From assembly GCA_973895155.1 (NCBI GenBank), contig OZ316894.1, positions 26,164,001 through 26,228,000 of the forward strand: a stretch of 64,000 nucleotides of DNA, given 5' to 3'. This document shows, piece by piece, positions 25,428 to 37,700 of this stretch. The stretch is from Marsupella aquatica. Its lineage: Eukaryota; Marchantiophyta. Position 1 is the first letter of the stretch; each line of letters starts with the position of its first letter. Position numbers and translations under genes: made by a program. The notes beneath the pieces are model-generated. The model saw only the letters and a list, made by a program, of their open reading frames with translations, did not search any database and was not told where the DNA came from.

Positions 25428-27170
25428 TTACTCAGCTAGGGAGATGAGAATAGCAGCCCCCATCCCTAAGCTCATAGCAGCGACCTGAGACAAAGTGGTT
25501 CTAAGAGAATTGCCTTGGGAATGCATATCTGGCATCACTGCTCCCACTGCAATGTATATGAAACCACCGGCAGTGAAGCCCTCTATTAAAGATGAGTGTC
25601 CAGGATTTCCACCAACAAGCAATGCCAAAGCAGTACCAGCCAGGGCCATCAAAGCCGACAGAAAATTGAAGGCTAAAGCTTCGAAAACGCCAAACCCTGA
25701 TCTCAGTAGTATTCCAAAGTCGCCCACCTCTTGAGGAAGTTCGTGAGCTAGAAGAAAAAGTGTCCTGGACCAACCGCCCACTGTTCCATGCAATAAGAAA
25801 GCTGAGCCCAACGCCATGCCGTCTGTGAAATTATGGACACCGTCGGAGAAGAGATTGAGATAGCTCAGGACAAAATTCGATGCACGTCCCTGCTCTTCCT
25901 TGTTGCCTCCAATAAAATCCTCCGCACTTTTCACAACAGCTGATCGGTCTGCGTTTGCAGACAATTCAACTCCCCTTGCGTGTCGTTTTCTTAAACCTTT
26001 TGAATCAGAATCCTCCTCCACTACAGAGGTGTCGTCTTTGTTAGCAAGCTTCTTCACTTGGGTAATTTCCCCATCATCCTTCTTCACACGGTTGTGATGA
26101 TGGCCGTGGCCAAACGAGTGTCCATGCACTGATAGTTCTTCGGTTCGTCTTACAATCTTCTCCACCAGGAAAAATAACAGAATTCCAGCAAGAACAGCCA
26201 GGCCAACAGACAAATCCTGCAGGGAGTGTCCATGTGGATGCTCCCCTACTGCTGTCCCTTCATGCTCATGCGAGTGGTGTTCATGAGAACCGTGACTAGA
26301 ATGGTTATGAGAATGGCCTCCTCCAGAAAAAGCATGGGGGAGTTGGTGAAGCAGGGCATCACCCAGCATGCAGCCAGCTCCAAAACCAGCTAGAGCATCA
26401 ACCACCGTCCTGGATGGCTTACCTCCTCTCACAATTAAAGGAAGCAAGAGGAGGCAGACGAGAGAAGCCAAGCTCACCAGCAGTGAGCATCCCATTGCCC
26501 ACAACCACAGCCCACTAGTCAGATTCGTCTCTAAAGCTTCATCCTCATGATGATGCCCTAGATGACTCTGAAACCCAAGCTCGTCCTCACGATGGCTATG
26601 ACCTTGCCCTAATTTTACTAGCAGTGGGTTTTCTCCTCGCAATGTATCGTCGTGGTGGTGATGGTGGTGGTGGTGGTGGTCAGCATGTAGAAAATTGTGA
26701 TGAGCTTGTCCGTTGTGGGAATGAGCATGGGATTCAGCATGAGCACCATGCTCCAGAGAATGGGAATGAGGATGAGAATGAGAATCTGCTTGAGATTCAT
26801 GACCATGGTCATGATGATCTTCGGAATGATCATGAGAATGAGAATATAATTGAGGCTCACCATTGTGGTTAACGTCGTCGTGAGAATGGGCATGAGCTTC
26901 GCCATGCTTCTCATGATCGTGCTGGTGCTGTTCAACCTCTTCTCCGTGCTCACTACCACAATTGCTGCCCTCTTTCTCACACTCTGCTGGATCCCCACCG
27001 CAGTGGTGATGATCATGGTGGTGGTCGTGGTGATGTCTCTTTGGCACCATCTCATCAAAATCGACATCGACATTCCTATCGTGGTGGGCTGAGTAATCCG
27101 AATGACCCTGAATGAGAACCGCCAATATCAAAAGGAACACCACCCGAGCGGCAGCAGCTGAATTCAACAT
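25428..27170 (-). CDS. IAR1: ZIP-family zinc transporter, IAR1/KE4 (SLC39A7-like), intronless
   Basis: IAR1/KE4 proteins move zinc out of the secretory lumen; the Arabidopsis relative affects auxin-conjugate sensitivity. The single open frame gives 580 aa from ATG 27170. That Met opens a hydrophobic signal sequence (VVFLLILAVLI), so I prefer it to a non-signal extension of the same frame upstream to 27398. Residues 26-210 are a very His-rich luminal segment, including nine consecutive His at about 165-173. TM1 is about 221-247 and TM2 about 255-280; a His-rich loop follows at 285-315 and TM3 at 318-337. A charged variable loop spans 340-435. The ZIP metal-site motifs are HNFTDG at 446-451 and HELPQEVGD at 476-484. 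The protein ends in a hydrophobic helix and SLAE. There is no intron, whereas most neighbours are intron-rich. Overlapping frames at 26618-27092 are shadows of the His codons. Confidence 0.92.
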   Translation of the reverse strand: MLNSAAAARVVFLLILAVLIQGHSDYSAHHDRNVDVDFDEMVPKRHHHDHHHDHHHCGGDPAECEKEGSNCGSEHGEEVEQHQHDHEKHGEAHAHSHDDVNHNGEPQLYSHSHDHSEDHHDHGHESQADSHSHPHSHSLEHGAHAESHAHSHNGQAHHNFLHADHHHHHHHHHDDTLRGENPLLVKLGQGHSHREDELGFQSHLGHHHEDEALETNLTSGLWLWAMGCSLLVSLASLVCLLLLPLIVRGGKPSRTVVDALAGFGAGCMLGDALLHQLPHAFSGGGHSHNHSSHGSHEHHSHEHEGTAVGEHPHGHSLQDLSVGLAVLAGILLFFLVEKIVRRTEELSVHGHSFGHGHHHNRVKKDDGEITQVKKLANKDDTSVVEEDSDSKGLRKRHARGVELSANADRSAVVKSAEDFIGGNKEEQGRASNFVLSYLNLFSDGVHNFTDGMALGSAFLLHGTVGGWSRTLFLLAHELPQEVGDFGILLRSGFGVFEALAFNFLSALMALAGTALALLVGGNPGHSSLIEGFTAGGFIYIAVGAVMPDMHSQGNSLRTTLSQVAAMSLGMGAAILISLAE

Positions 27171-27375
27171 AGTTCTGTCCCTTCTTCTCGTCCACTGCCA
27201 CCGGCGTATGGTCATTACAATCCGTCCGCTTTGCCCGACTGCTGCGAGAAACTTCAACGGGATGGTGAAGGCAGGTCGATCGAAAGATGGGTTTCGATCG
27301 AAACTCAATAGAAAGATGCGAGTTGAAAATGGTTGAGAGTGGCCGTTCGTTGAATTCTCGTTCGCTTGAGAGCCC

Positions 27376-27610
27376 CTTTTCCCTGACATGACACGCACCT
27401 GGAACGTTACATGTCATGTACTTTGTACATTACATTTCATTTGCTGCTAAAAGCCTTTCCCTGACACGTCATACAGTTGGTAGTTTACCATCAGATTCTG
27501 TTTAAATCTTTTCCTCTGACATGTCATGCACTTGCAACATTACATGTCATTTGCTGGTGGAAGCTTTTCCCTGCCAAGTCAAGCAACTGGTACATTACAT
27601 GTCATCGAGT
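27376..27610. repeat. Tandem array of four diverged units upstream of the IAR1-like gene
   Basis: Units start with ccctgac-type sequence at 27381, 27459, 27513 and 27568. Most contain acatgtcat once or twice, at about 27410, 27522, 27543 and 27598. The array begins about 205 bases upstream of the start codon, so it falls in the promoter or leader. A TGACATGTCA palindrome is present in the third unit. It does not match the bZIP19/23 zinc-deficiency element RTGTCGACAY as I know it. Confidence 0.7.
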
Positions 27611-30600
27611 CCTTTTGTTTCGTTCAACAGTTTGTGATCTTAAGACTGTCGTTCATGATATTCTCGATAGAGTGAAGCCATAAGCCATAATTTCTCATGT
27701 AAACGACAATTTTGACATTTAATGTATGTTTGTGAGTAGGGATGGACATAGAGAGCCCTTTCTATACAAATGCTCGGGTAGATACTCCTAACATCGTGTA
27801 GAGGCCAGATTATCATTTTTGGGAAGGAATCCTTCCTCCAATCCTTTTCACTCCAAGATTGGGACTCCTGAAGTGTCATACCTTGAAACATTGAGCCTAA
27901 CATTTCAGGGCTCAGGATGATGACCTACACTCCCGTGCCCGCCCCCAAACTTTCAGTGAAGACACTGCACCCCAATGTTGCCACAATGCATTGTGGCAGG
28001 AGCTGTCAGCTTAAGGTAGGGAAAATTGTTGAGGAAGGTATGAAGTACTCGCTTGAAGTGAAGAACTAATGGTTTAGGTTGCAACGCCCTAGACCCCCCC
28101 CCCCCAACCCCTTCCCCTTTATGTCTTACTTGAGAAAATGTGCCACTGTTGGCATAGGTTATCAAGATGAAGTCCTTGAGGCGCATCAATTAGCCTCTAT
28201 CTTATGATGTCCAGTAGAGGCCCTAACAACATGAATAAGACAGTCTTTTCTGTATTTTTGTAGATGCCCAGTCCCATGCATCCGGAGGTTGTGAGACTCA
28301 CTTGTTGTCACGCTCCACATCCCTCCAATGAAAGTTTGCAATATTTTCCTCAACATTTTCCTCAAAATTTGTTAGAGACCCCCATGACAAGTTTAGTTCC
28401 AAAATTCCAGGCACCTCATGCTGGAACATCATATTTCTGCCCCAATTTGTGCATGTTTGCGGTTTCCATAAACACAGGCTTTCGTGTTTGGGCAACGTCA
28501 GCAAAAATGATTGCACCTGGGAACCATAAGGAACTTAGAAAAACCAAAGCTACATTCCAAACAACAAAGAGCAAGAATGATAAAAAAAACCAAATGTAAC
28601 AGTTTTAGTTTTATTTCAGATTTTGACAAAAAGTCCATGAATCACTTGAAAAACAATTTTCATATATTGATACAGCAGTGCTTAACATAAAAAAAACCCC
28701 CAGTAAACTAAAGTAAGTAAAAATTGCCTTTCTTCCCTTCCCACAGATTGCATGGTCATCTGTACAGATACAATTTGGCCACATCATATATTCACATACA
28801 GGCTTTGGCCAGGAATGAGCTAAATCATTCCCATATATGCTTCCTGTGACAGAAGCATCCTCAGGTATATTGATACATCAGTGTTTAACATCAAAAAATA
28901 GCCCCAGTATACTAAAGTAAGTAAAATTGCCTTCCTTCCCTTCCCACTGATTGCTAGGTCATCCATCACATTCACAAGTTTCTTGGAGGCACCGTTGGCG
29001 AAGCAGAAGCTTCACCCAATCTGAGCAACTTGACACATATCATCAACCTAGTATACTACAATACATTGATATTAGTGTGGCCATGCTGTAGAATTGACGC
29101 GACATTAGATGGAATTTTAATTGGCCAAATCATCTTTCACATACAGGCTTTGGCCAGGAACGAGCTAAATCATTCCCATATATGCCTCCTGTGATAGAAG
29201 CATCCTCAGGCTCCCAGCCTCAAGTGCTAACCATATCAACAACTATAATATCTTATCCTTGCAAAATGGTGGGTCATCCCTTCACAAACATACTTTTGGG
29301 GAGAATCGATGAGAACCTTCAGCTTTATCCCAAGAGTTTCTTGGGCAGGGACGTCATCTCAAAATGGGACAAGCTTTAAAGCTAAATGAAAATAAATGTA
29401 TAAATGTCCAAAATAGAGTACATGTGATACATGAAGTGCAAGCCATACATGCATAGCCTACAACAAAGAAAGATCACCAATGAAGTATTTTTTCTCCACT
29501 TTGAAAAGTTTTACCTCTAAAGGTTTTTTCAGGTGGGGAGGTAATTTTTGCAGGTGTTTTATTATTGGGTTTTTAGTAGGTCCTATTTTTCTCAAGAACA
29601 TTGGGGGTGTGTTTTTTCGCCTCCAGATTTCATTTTGTAACTTACAAAATAATGGGTACTCCTTTTACATCAAGATGCTTACAACATTTTTGAAATATGT
29701 GTAGGAAAGGTTTTTGTAACTTTCACAAAAGCTACCTAAACTTTGGTCACTCAAAGCTCAAATTCTAATAATTGAACCCGAATCGTCCTCACCTTACGGT
29801 ATAGCACATGATAGGCTCCTTTACTGTGATTCCATGGTTGGGTTTGCAAAATTGAAGCCCTGATGAAACCTCCATGGTTTCCAAAATGCTCAGGTAGACT
29901 TTTGCAACCAGAGTGGATAGCTGGAAAAACTCCTTTCTCTACTTCTACAGTACATATTACACGCATGAGGAAAACGTGAATACAAATTTGAAAAGTCATC
30001 TGTGGAAATTGATTCTAAATGAATTTTGAGGATACTATGCTTATTGGAAAGATATTTCAAAGGGGCTTGTAACTAGCCCAAAACAGGTTATTTCCATTGG
30101 ATACCAAGGTAGATATTGAACATCATAGTTAGCTGCCCAAAATTGTTCAGAACCAAGTGCATCGGTAATCTTTAGAAATCCACACCTCTTTTGATTTTTT
30201 TTTGTGAAAAATGGTTGGAAAAAAATTGTTTGGTAAGATCTTCTAAAGATGCTTCAAAGAGCCTAAAAATCTTATTCTTTTAGATTTAGATGTCATGAGA
30301 GTTACTGGACTTTGGTCATTGGATTCTTTTGAATTTTGCTACGTCCATGAGAACACACAAGAACTGTACTGCACTCTAGGCCCGACGGCCATACCAAATC
30401 TTGTTAACACAAATTCTTCTTATCTCTCAACTGGCTCCGTACTAATGAGCCCGAGTTCCTCCTATCCAAACAAACACTGCTTGGGGTATAGTGTACAACA
30501 TGGCTAACCTAACCAAGTCTGTGACTAAGGTTAATCTTAACTACGGTTATAGTCATAACTCTAGATCTAAGAGTAAATATCTAACAAAATAACTCTTAAG

Positions 30601-31900
30601 TATTTCTATCAGTGTGGCATATCACCTTGTGCTAACAAGAAGATGCTACCATATTCCTAGATTAGTTTCTGTCCATGAGATCACCCTAGCTTCAAGGATA
30701 GCTATAAGATTCTGGATATTGGGGTATGTGGCTAATTTTGAAACTGGCTAGTGGATGATCGAAAACCTAGCAACTTTTTGCCAAAAGTGGTGAAGACTTT
30801 TTAGAGAGGTGGAATCTAGCAAAATTTTGCCACTAAAAAGATGCAGCCCAAAAGTTGCATAGAATAACCAAGCTGGGTGGGGGATCACTAGGCTGTGACT
30901 TTGTGTCCAGAATGTGCAAACAAGCTCACCTGTGGCAGCCCGGGAACGTTTTCAAAAGTTCCAGAACAAGGGTTAGACTATAGCCCTGGCCCAGACTTTT
31001 TCATTTGTAATTGTGTACTGAAAAGGCTATCCAGCTATCGAAATGGGCACAAGATCATGAGAATAACAGCACGGATGGTTGTGAGCCATAAATCCTCTCC
31101 AACCTGTGAGGGGTTATGAAATTTTGGCTCTTTGTGTCTAGCGTGCCTCTAAGGCTATCCAATTTCAGGTGCATTTTTGAGGTCAAAGTATAGCCGAATT
31201 TCACTCAGGTGGTTATGCTTGTCAACCCATGGCCACTCGGGGGCCATGGCTGTAACCCACTTGGGCTCACCAGATTTACCCTACCCAATCAGACAACCTA
31301 CAATATCAGACATGCAACACACCTCCAGAAAATAGGGTTTTAGTTAGCTACTTAGCAGGCTTTTGTTGTTGTAGGGGACTCCTCTTCTTGGTGCTTGTTG
31401 GGTCTCTTGAGTTTGTTTTAGGTCTTTCACTTTTTTCTTCTCCCTTAGGATGTCTAAAAGCTTAGAAATTATGGATGATGGCATTCTATTATAAGGACTG
31501 GTCATAATTTTTCCACAAGGTTTTCTTTTTTTCTTTCACCACTCTACAGTAAGTGATAATAATGGCATAAGACCAATCCTTATGGCAAAAAGTTATGGGT
31601 CCTCCTTAACTTTTGGTATCCATAACCCTAGGGGAGTCAAGGTCCATCAAATTATCACAATTGAGACCCCTCTTGGGTCTTTTTGCTTTTGCGGGATCCT
31701 GCCCCCATTTGGCACTGTGAATCTTTGTCATTTTGTGACTGATGTATGTCTAAAAATGACGCGGGGTCTGGGATTCTGTGATATTTATCTGTCTAAAAAT
31801 GACGCTGGTTGTGGGGTCGCTGGTTGGCTGCCTGACCCTGAGTTTGTGTGTCCCCTCCCCCGGTTCCCTCCCCGCTGGCCGGCCTACTACAGTGACGCCC
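27611..31900. other. Gene-poor intergenic region between IAR1 and the MAPKKK leader
   Basis: No open frame here resembles a protein I recognise. The stretch contains a C-run at about 28087, a duplicated block pair at 28663-29210, AT-rich low-information DNA at about 29400-30300 and a short duplication (ctaaaaatgacgc...) at about 31750-31810. It could contain decayed mobile DNA, but I see no terminal repeats or transposase/reverse-transcriptase motif. Confidence 0.5.
28663..29210. repeat. Interleaved segmental duplication (blocks A-B-A'-B')
   Basis: Block A (tatattgatacagcagtg..., through cttcccttcccacagattgc) at about 28663-28761 recurs at about 28866-28966. Block B (ttcacatacaggctttggcc... 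through agaagcatcctcagg) at about 28777-28864 recurs at about 29118-29210. The B copies carry only a few substitutions. Confidence 0.85.
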
Positions 31901-34788
31901 TAAAGGTGGGAGGACTGTAGTTAGTACTGTACAGGAGTAGTCGTAGGGTAGGAGTGTAGGACACTAGGACTGTGCAATAATCAGAGAGCAGGGGGCAGCG
32001 AAGGGCAGGGGGAAGGGGCAGGGGAGGGGCAGGGGCAGGGGCAGGGCCCTGGCGGAAGTGCGGAATGTTGTCTTGGAGTCGAGTGTCAGAAATGGCGCTG
32101 CTGATGCAACTCGTGTGTTTGTTTGCGTTCGAATGATGCAGTTCGTAGCGCTTGCGCCTGCAAGGGAGACCAGACATTCGAGAGGCGGACAGAGCTTTCC
32201 GAAGCGAGAAGGAGTTGTTGAAGGCTTGAAGCCATTTTGAGTCGAGTGGGGGAGTCTAGTACTCTAGTAGTGGAGTCGAGTCGAGGCGAGTTTTGCTGCG
32301 GGAACGCTAGGACGACGACGAAGACGAACTTGCGGGGCGGTGGGAGCTTCGCACGGCTCCAGGCGGTACAACTGAAGTTGCGCGAGGTGTGTGTGTGTGT
32401 GTGTGAGAAAGGGGCGGCGCGAGGGACGTGAGTGAACGGAGGAGGAGTTGGTTTGGTTGGTCGGGTGGGGGGCAGGGACGAGACACAGAGGGGAGACGAG
32501 GCAGAGGGAGGAAAGAGAGGTCCGAGAGCGAAGAGAAGCAGAGCAGCAGAATTGGTCGGGAGAGTGGTCTGTTTGTTTGCTTTTCGGGGTGGTCATGGTC
32601 TGTCGCAGCTGTGTGGCAGCTTGCTCGCACGTTCGCTCGGACGCGAGGGAGGGACGGAGAGGTGCTCTATGACGTAAAAAAAGAAGTAGCAGGCTGGGCA
32701 AAGCGAAGCAAAGCAATGCAAAGCAAATCAAATCAAATCAAAGCAAAGCAGGGAGAAAGGCAGGAGGAGGAAAAGGCTAGCGAAGGCTGCACGGATCACC
32801 TAAATACAGGCAGCGGGCAACGCAAATCACAGCAACGAGACAGGGAGGAGGAAAGGGAAGGAGAGCAGAGGCTGGAGACAGCAATCTGAAAGCTAACAGG
32901 AGGGAAAGAGAAAGATCTGCTGAGGGTGTCTTACAGGAGAAAGGGGGAGATGGATAGAGAGATGTACAGAAAGAACTCTCAACAGTGACGTGAAAGCTAT
33001 ACGGAAAAACGGCAGATGTGTAGCTACTGTAGATAGGGAGTTTAGCAGGCGGCCAGCAGGCAGGATAGGCCAGACGGATAGAGGTAACGAGACGGAAAGA
33101 GGCGGAGGGAGGGAGGAAGGTAGGCAGACGGAGGCGTGATCGGAGCAGGGCGATGGGCCCTGGGTTAGCACAAGGAAGTGAGGATGCGTTAGAGAGGCAG
33201 ATATTTGAGGTATTGGAGTGAATAGGGGTCAGTTTTGCCGGACGAGGATGTGGACGACCAGAGACAGATGAGCGTCTCGAGGCGGGAGCATTTTCTAGTC
33301 AGGAGGAAGCTGCGGTAGTACGAAGGGACAAGGTTCAGAGATGCATGGGGTGGTGTCTTGGAGGGAGACTACATCGTCACGACGGCTACGAGGTTGGACG
33401 GAAGGGAATTGAGGGAATTCTTCGATGGTGACCGCAATGATGAAAGCCAATGTAGGGGTTGGTTGCTAGAAGGCAGGACACGGATTATGAACAGCCAGGA
33501 GAGAGGATGATGTCTTGGACGATTGTAGGTTTTAGTAAGGGAGGTGGATCTACAACAATTGTGAAATGTTGATGGTCGTGGATGTTTAATAGTAGCAAGA
33601 AGGGCCTCGAAAGCAGTCTTTGAAGGTTGGAAGGCAGGGACAATGGGAAACGGAGCAGCAGCACTTACATGTCTGACCTGTCCGTGTGGATATTGCGCTT
33701 GTTGGGACCGTGCTGCGGCGAGGCGGGAATGAATGACCTAACCAAGCACTTGTGGAGTTCTGCATTTCGGAATAGAGTACGTCGAGAGACTGTTCCGTCC
33801 GATGCCTGTTGTTTGAATGTTGTCCAGTTCATAGTCCAGATTCTACTCGTTGGACCCCCCCCATTGGAGGGCTCGGGAGCCCAGGACGGTATTCCAACAA
33901 GTATCACGACCACTTGAACCTTGCTCAGGCGTAGAGCTCGCTGTCTGGTTCTGTGCAGGTTCAACCCTTCTTATCGCCATCGACCGTCCTTTGTTCCTCG
34001 GACACCTTTGCTGCTTGTCGCTCCCATTTCACCGTTCTTGGTTTGGGAATTGAGTAATTTCCCGTTTCCACCGCGGCCCAGCCCTCACATCGTGTATCAG
34101 GTTTGCTGTTCTTTCAATGCCTACGGTGTCGCAGTATTTTCGCATCTCCGAATAGAGTTTCTGTATTCGATGATTTTGGACCCCACCTTCTTGATTTTTA
34201 GGGGTGGGGCTATTGTTTTGACTTGTCCTTTTCTACCATTTTTCCTCTCATCGCTTGTAGTCTCTTTCTTCGTATGGCAGGAATATGTACTTTTGCGCGA
34301 TATCTCGGTGAATTGGTCCGGCGATTGTCAACGGCGCTTTTCTTTCTATTGCATCTGTCCGACGACGCGGTTATTCGTGTTGTGGTGCTGATCTTCTTGT
34401 GTGGGAGTTGGTGCTCCGTCGGGGGAATGTGTAATGCATTAGGATGGGGGCCTACCACTGCTCGAGCTTCTTTAAGTCGTTGAGCTCCGGGTTTGAGCCG
34501 GAGCGTTGTGAGAACTCTTTTCATGGATGCGGCATCACACATCGTACGTGAGTGGAGTTGGCGACGTGAGGGTTGGAATTACAGTGCCATCCCGCCTGGT
34601 TATTCCGAGGAAATTGGTTGCTTACCGTTACTAGGTCAGTACATTACGAGGTCAGTGCCGATGGAATAGAATCCATCGGCACTGTGGGACGTCTTATGCT
34701 GTCTTGTTTCTTCGGCTGCTCGCCTACTGCGGCTTTCTTTTTCCTCTCGACGGCCTGTACTGGCGCAAACCCTATGCCTATGCCGAAA
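31900..34788 (+). promoter_or_regulatory. Promoter and long 5' leader of the YODA-like MAPKKK
   Basis: The region starts with a run of GGGG tracts (31986-32047), followed by a GT dinucleotide run (32388-32404), long GA-rich sequence (about 32440-33150) and simple caaag-type repeats (32690-32755). Strong purine strand bias and absence of conserved coding frames suggest leader or core promoter. Plus-strand frames here, such as 32428-32889 and 33921-34391, follow composition and match nothing known to me. I cannot place the transcription start; a leader intron is possible. Confidence 0.45.
31986..32047 (+). repeat. G-tract cluster with G-quadruplex potential
   Basis: About ten runs of three or more G, mostly GGGG, are separated by one to five bases (pattern GGGGCA repeated). 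This exceeds the four closely spaced runs needed for a G-quadruplex. It lies about 2.7 kb upstream of the MAPKKK start codon. Confidence 0.7.
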
Positions 34789-37700
34789 ATGCCGTGGGGT
34801 TGGGGAAAGTCCACGTCAAAAGAAATCAGGAAGGGCGGGTGCAAAGACGTATCTGTCGAAGGCGCTGAAGCACCTCGGGTCCACCACAGAGCCCCTGTCT
34901 CGAGGAGAGGAGGAGAAAACAAGAAGGTTGAGTCGGATTCGCCACCGAGTTCAACAAGAGGGCCGCATCGGTTCAGCTTAGACGTGACGCAGCAGAGTTC
35001 TGATCCTCGCTCGGTTTTTGCCATTGGGACGCTCTGTTCTAGATCACCCTCTCCGTCTACCCCGTCCACTAGGTGTCCGAGTTTCAGTGATAAGAAGCCT
35101 CCCGCACAACCTCTGCCTTTGCCCACACCATTGGGAAAAACCTATTCCGGTAACGGGCTGCCTTCTGGATCCCTTTCTGCGAACAATAGGTTTTCATCTG
35201 TCAACTCCTTCCAGCCTCTCCCTTCAGAGACAACAGAGCAGAGGATTTTTGCCTACGACCCAAGCGAGATTGACCAGGCAACCTCGGCCGCTGCTTCTTG
35301 CTCCAACAATTCCAGTGTTAGCTCTCTTGGAAGTGTCGAGGTGGTGGACTCCTCCTGGAATCATGGTGTTCCGACTCTGTCTCGCTTGAGGCCCAGTAAT
35401 GACATCGAGGCAAGTGAGCAAGCACGCAATCCTGTGTAAGTTCACAGCCTCCCATCCTTTCGTGTCTCTTCTTCACCCCTTGGTCTCATGCTGAATTCAC
35501 AACATTGAGATGAGGACTTCTGACTCATTATCATGAACACAACAGTCAATTTCTCATCATGCCCGAACGGTACTTTATTTTTAAATGAGGTACCTCTATA
35601 AACGGAAAACCAGTCATGAATTAGACCTTGATGATGTGATAGGATTTCCTGTCCTCTTGTCACCGATGTAGTAGTGTGAGTTCAGTCGGGGCAATTACGC
35701 GTGCAGTGGATATCGACGAGGGCTCGTATCATCAGCTCTGTAATGCTGGCGCTACACTGAATCAGTTTGCAGTTGTTATCGTCGAACAGCTTAGAGTTTT
35801 AGGGACGACTGGGTATAATGCGGGTTGCTCTGTTTAATTGATCAGAGCTGACAGTTTTTGTAACAGAGTATAGCAAGCCTGGGATGACATGAGCAAGTAG
35901 TCAAGCTCATGGATTGTTTGTTGTCTTTTCAGGTTTGGATCTACTACTCCAAAGCATAGCAGAAAGAGTTCAAGGCAGGACAGTCCTCTCCCCACCAGTC
36001 CTCTTGGTCAGACACCCTCAACTTCGCCGAAGAAGGGTTATTCAGATCCAAATAGAACGCTGTCTCCAATCAGGTTGGAGCCGCCTGGTGGGCTCCGTTT
36101 CCAGCAACCGAATGGGAGTGCTCCAGACAGCTCGTTGTCTAGTCCAGCACGAAGTCCGAGGAGGGTAAGCAGCTCCGAACAAGGAGCATACGGCTGCCCC
36201 TGGATTAGGTTGGAGGGGTTGTACGCAGGTTCCGCCCAGGGTTCGAGCCCAGGTTCTGGTCCCAACTCAGGTCACAATTCTTCAGGTGGAGATCCAGCGC
36301 AATTGTTTTGGAGCAACAATCCCAGCAGGAGGAGCCCCGAGCCCTCTCCTATACCTAGTCCCAGGCAGAGGAGCCCAGGGCCGAGTGGCCCGGTATCACC
36401 TTTACACACGAGGCCTAACGGAGTGGGTCAAAGTGGTCCGGAATTGCTCACAAGTTGGCACGAAGATGGGAAGACTTCGGCCCATCCTTTACCTTTGCCG
36501 CCTCCACGAGTTCCTACTGCTGGATCCACTCTCCACTCCCCTTCAATATCTCCAACCCCATCTCCGACTCCAGGACGCGAAATCAGCAGGAATGAGTCCT
36601 CGTTTGGGAGCTGTCATTCCTCTTCTGGGAACTGTGTGACAAAATGGCAAAAGGGAAAGTTGATTGGGAGTGGGACCTTTGGTAATGTTTTCGTTGTCTT
36701 CAATAGGTATGTAACTCATAAATACCATAACTTTATAGAATTACTGTCAGCGTCATCCCCATAGTTCTAGTCAGATTTTCCAATGAAAATTAGGACACGC
36801 GTACCCCAAAACGGTCAGATTAAACATTGAACGAGTTTGAATTGAAAGGCGTGAGATCTTGGTTGTGTTACCTTTGTGTAATTTGGCCATGTTTGTGGAT
36901 CATCAATCGCAGCGATAGTGGGTTACTACGTGCAATGAAGGAAGTGCTCCTCGTATCAGATGACTCGAAGTCGAAAGAGAGTGTGAAGCAACTAGGACAG
37001 GTATGAAGATTAGTCCTGCATTTTCTCTCTCCCTGTTTCTTACGTTCCCATCGTTCAGTATTTCTCTCAACCAAGGCGTGGTCGTTAATTATGGTGATCT
37101 GTCACTTACGTGGTCCTTGTTTTCTGACCGTTGATTATCTGTGTACAGGAAATTGCTGTACTTAGCAGGTTACGGCATCCGAACATTGTACAATATATTG
37201 GAACTGAAGCGGTACGTCAAATTTGGAGACACAACTAGTCCCTTGTTTCTGCACTAGTGTTTCTATTTAGATTAAAAGGTGGTTTTAAGGCAGATGTTGA
37301 ATGTTGTACGTGCAAAGGCTGCTAGAGAATATATTGCCAGTTACATCGGCATGGTTAAACATGACTCAGGGCTGTAGCGAACAGCTTGACCCAAGTAGGA
37401 TAGTTCATTCGAAACCAAAAATAATTTATTCATACTGGCCAAGTAACCTAAACGATTTAAAACTAAATCCTTCCCGATCGTCGCGTACACAACCATAATG
37501 CTCATTTTCAGAAAGCTACCGTGATCAATTCAAGTTTTCACTTCAATTCTCTAGTGCCTTACTACACATCCACATAAGTGTTTGAGCAAATATTATTGGG
37601 GTCAAAACTCATCAATCCGCAGGCAAGAGACATAGAATCTCATTTCCAAATACATCTGAGCCTGAAATGGGGTTGGCTTGGAGAGATAGCTGACCGGTTT

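Noticed and set aside
26618-27092. Frames overlapping the zinc transporter in other registers, including a 151-codon one
   Set aside because: They are shadows of the His-codon repeats; the transporter frame has signal peptide, ZIP motifs and full length.
32428-34391. Several plus-strand frames of 80-156 codons in the MAPKKK leader
   Set aside because: Composition-driven (GA-rich, then T-rich) with no motif, and many begin at non-ATG codons.
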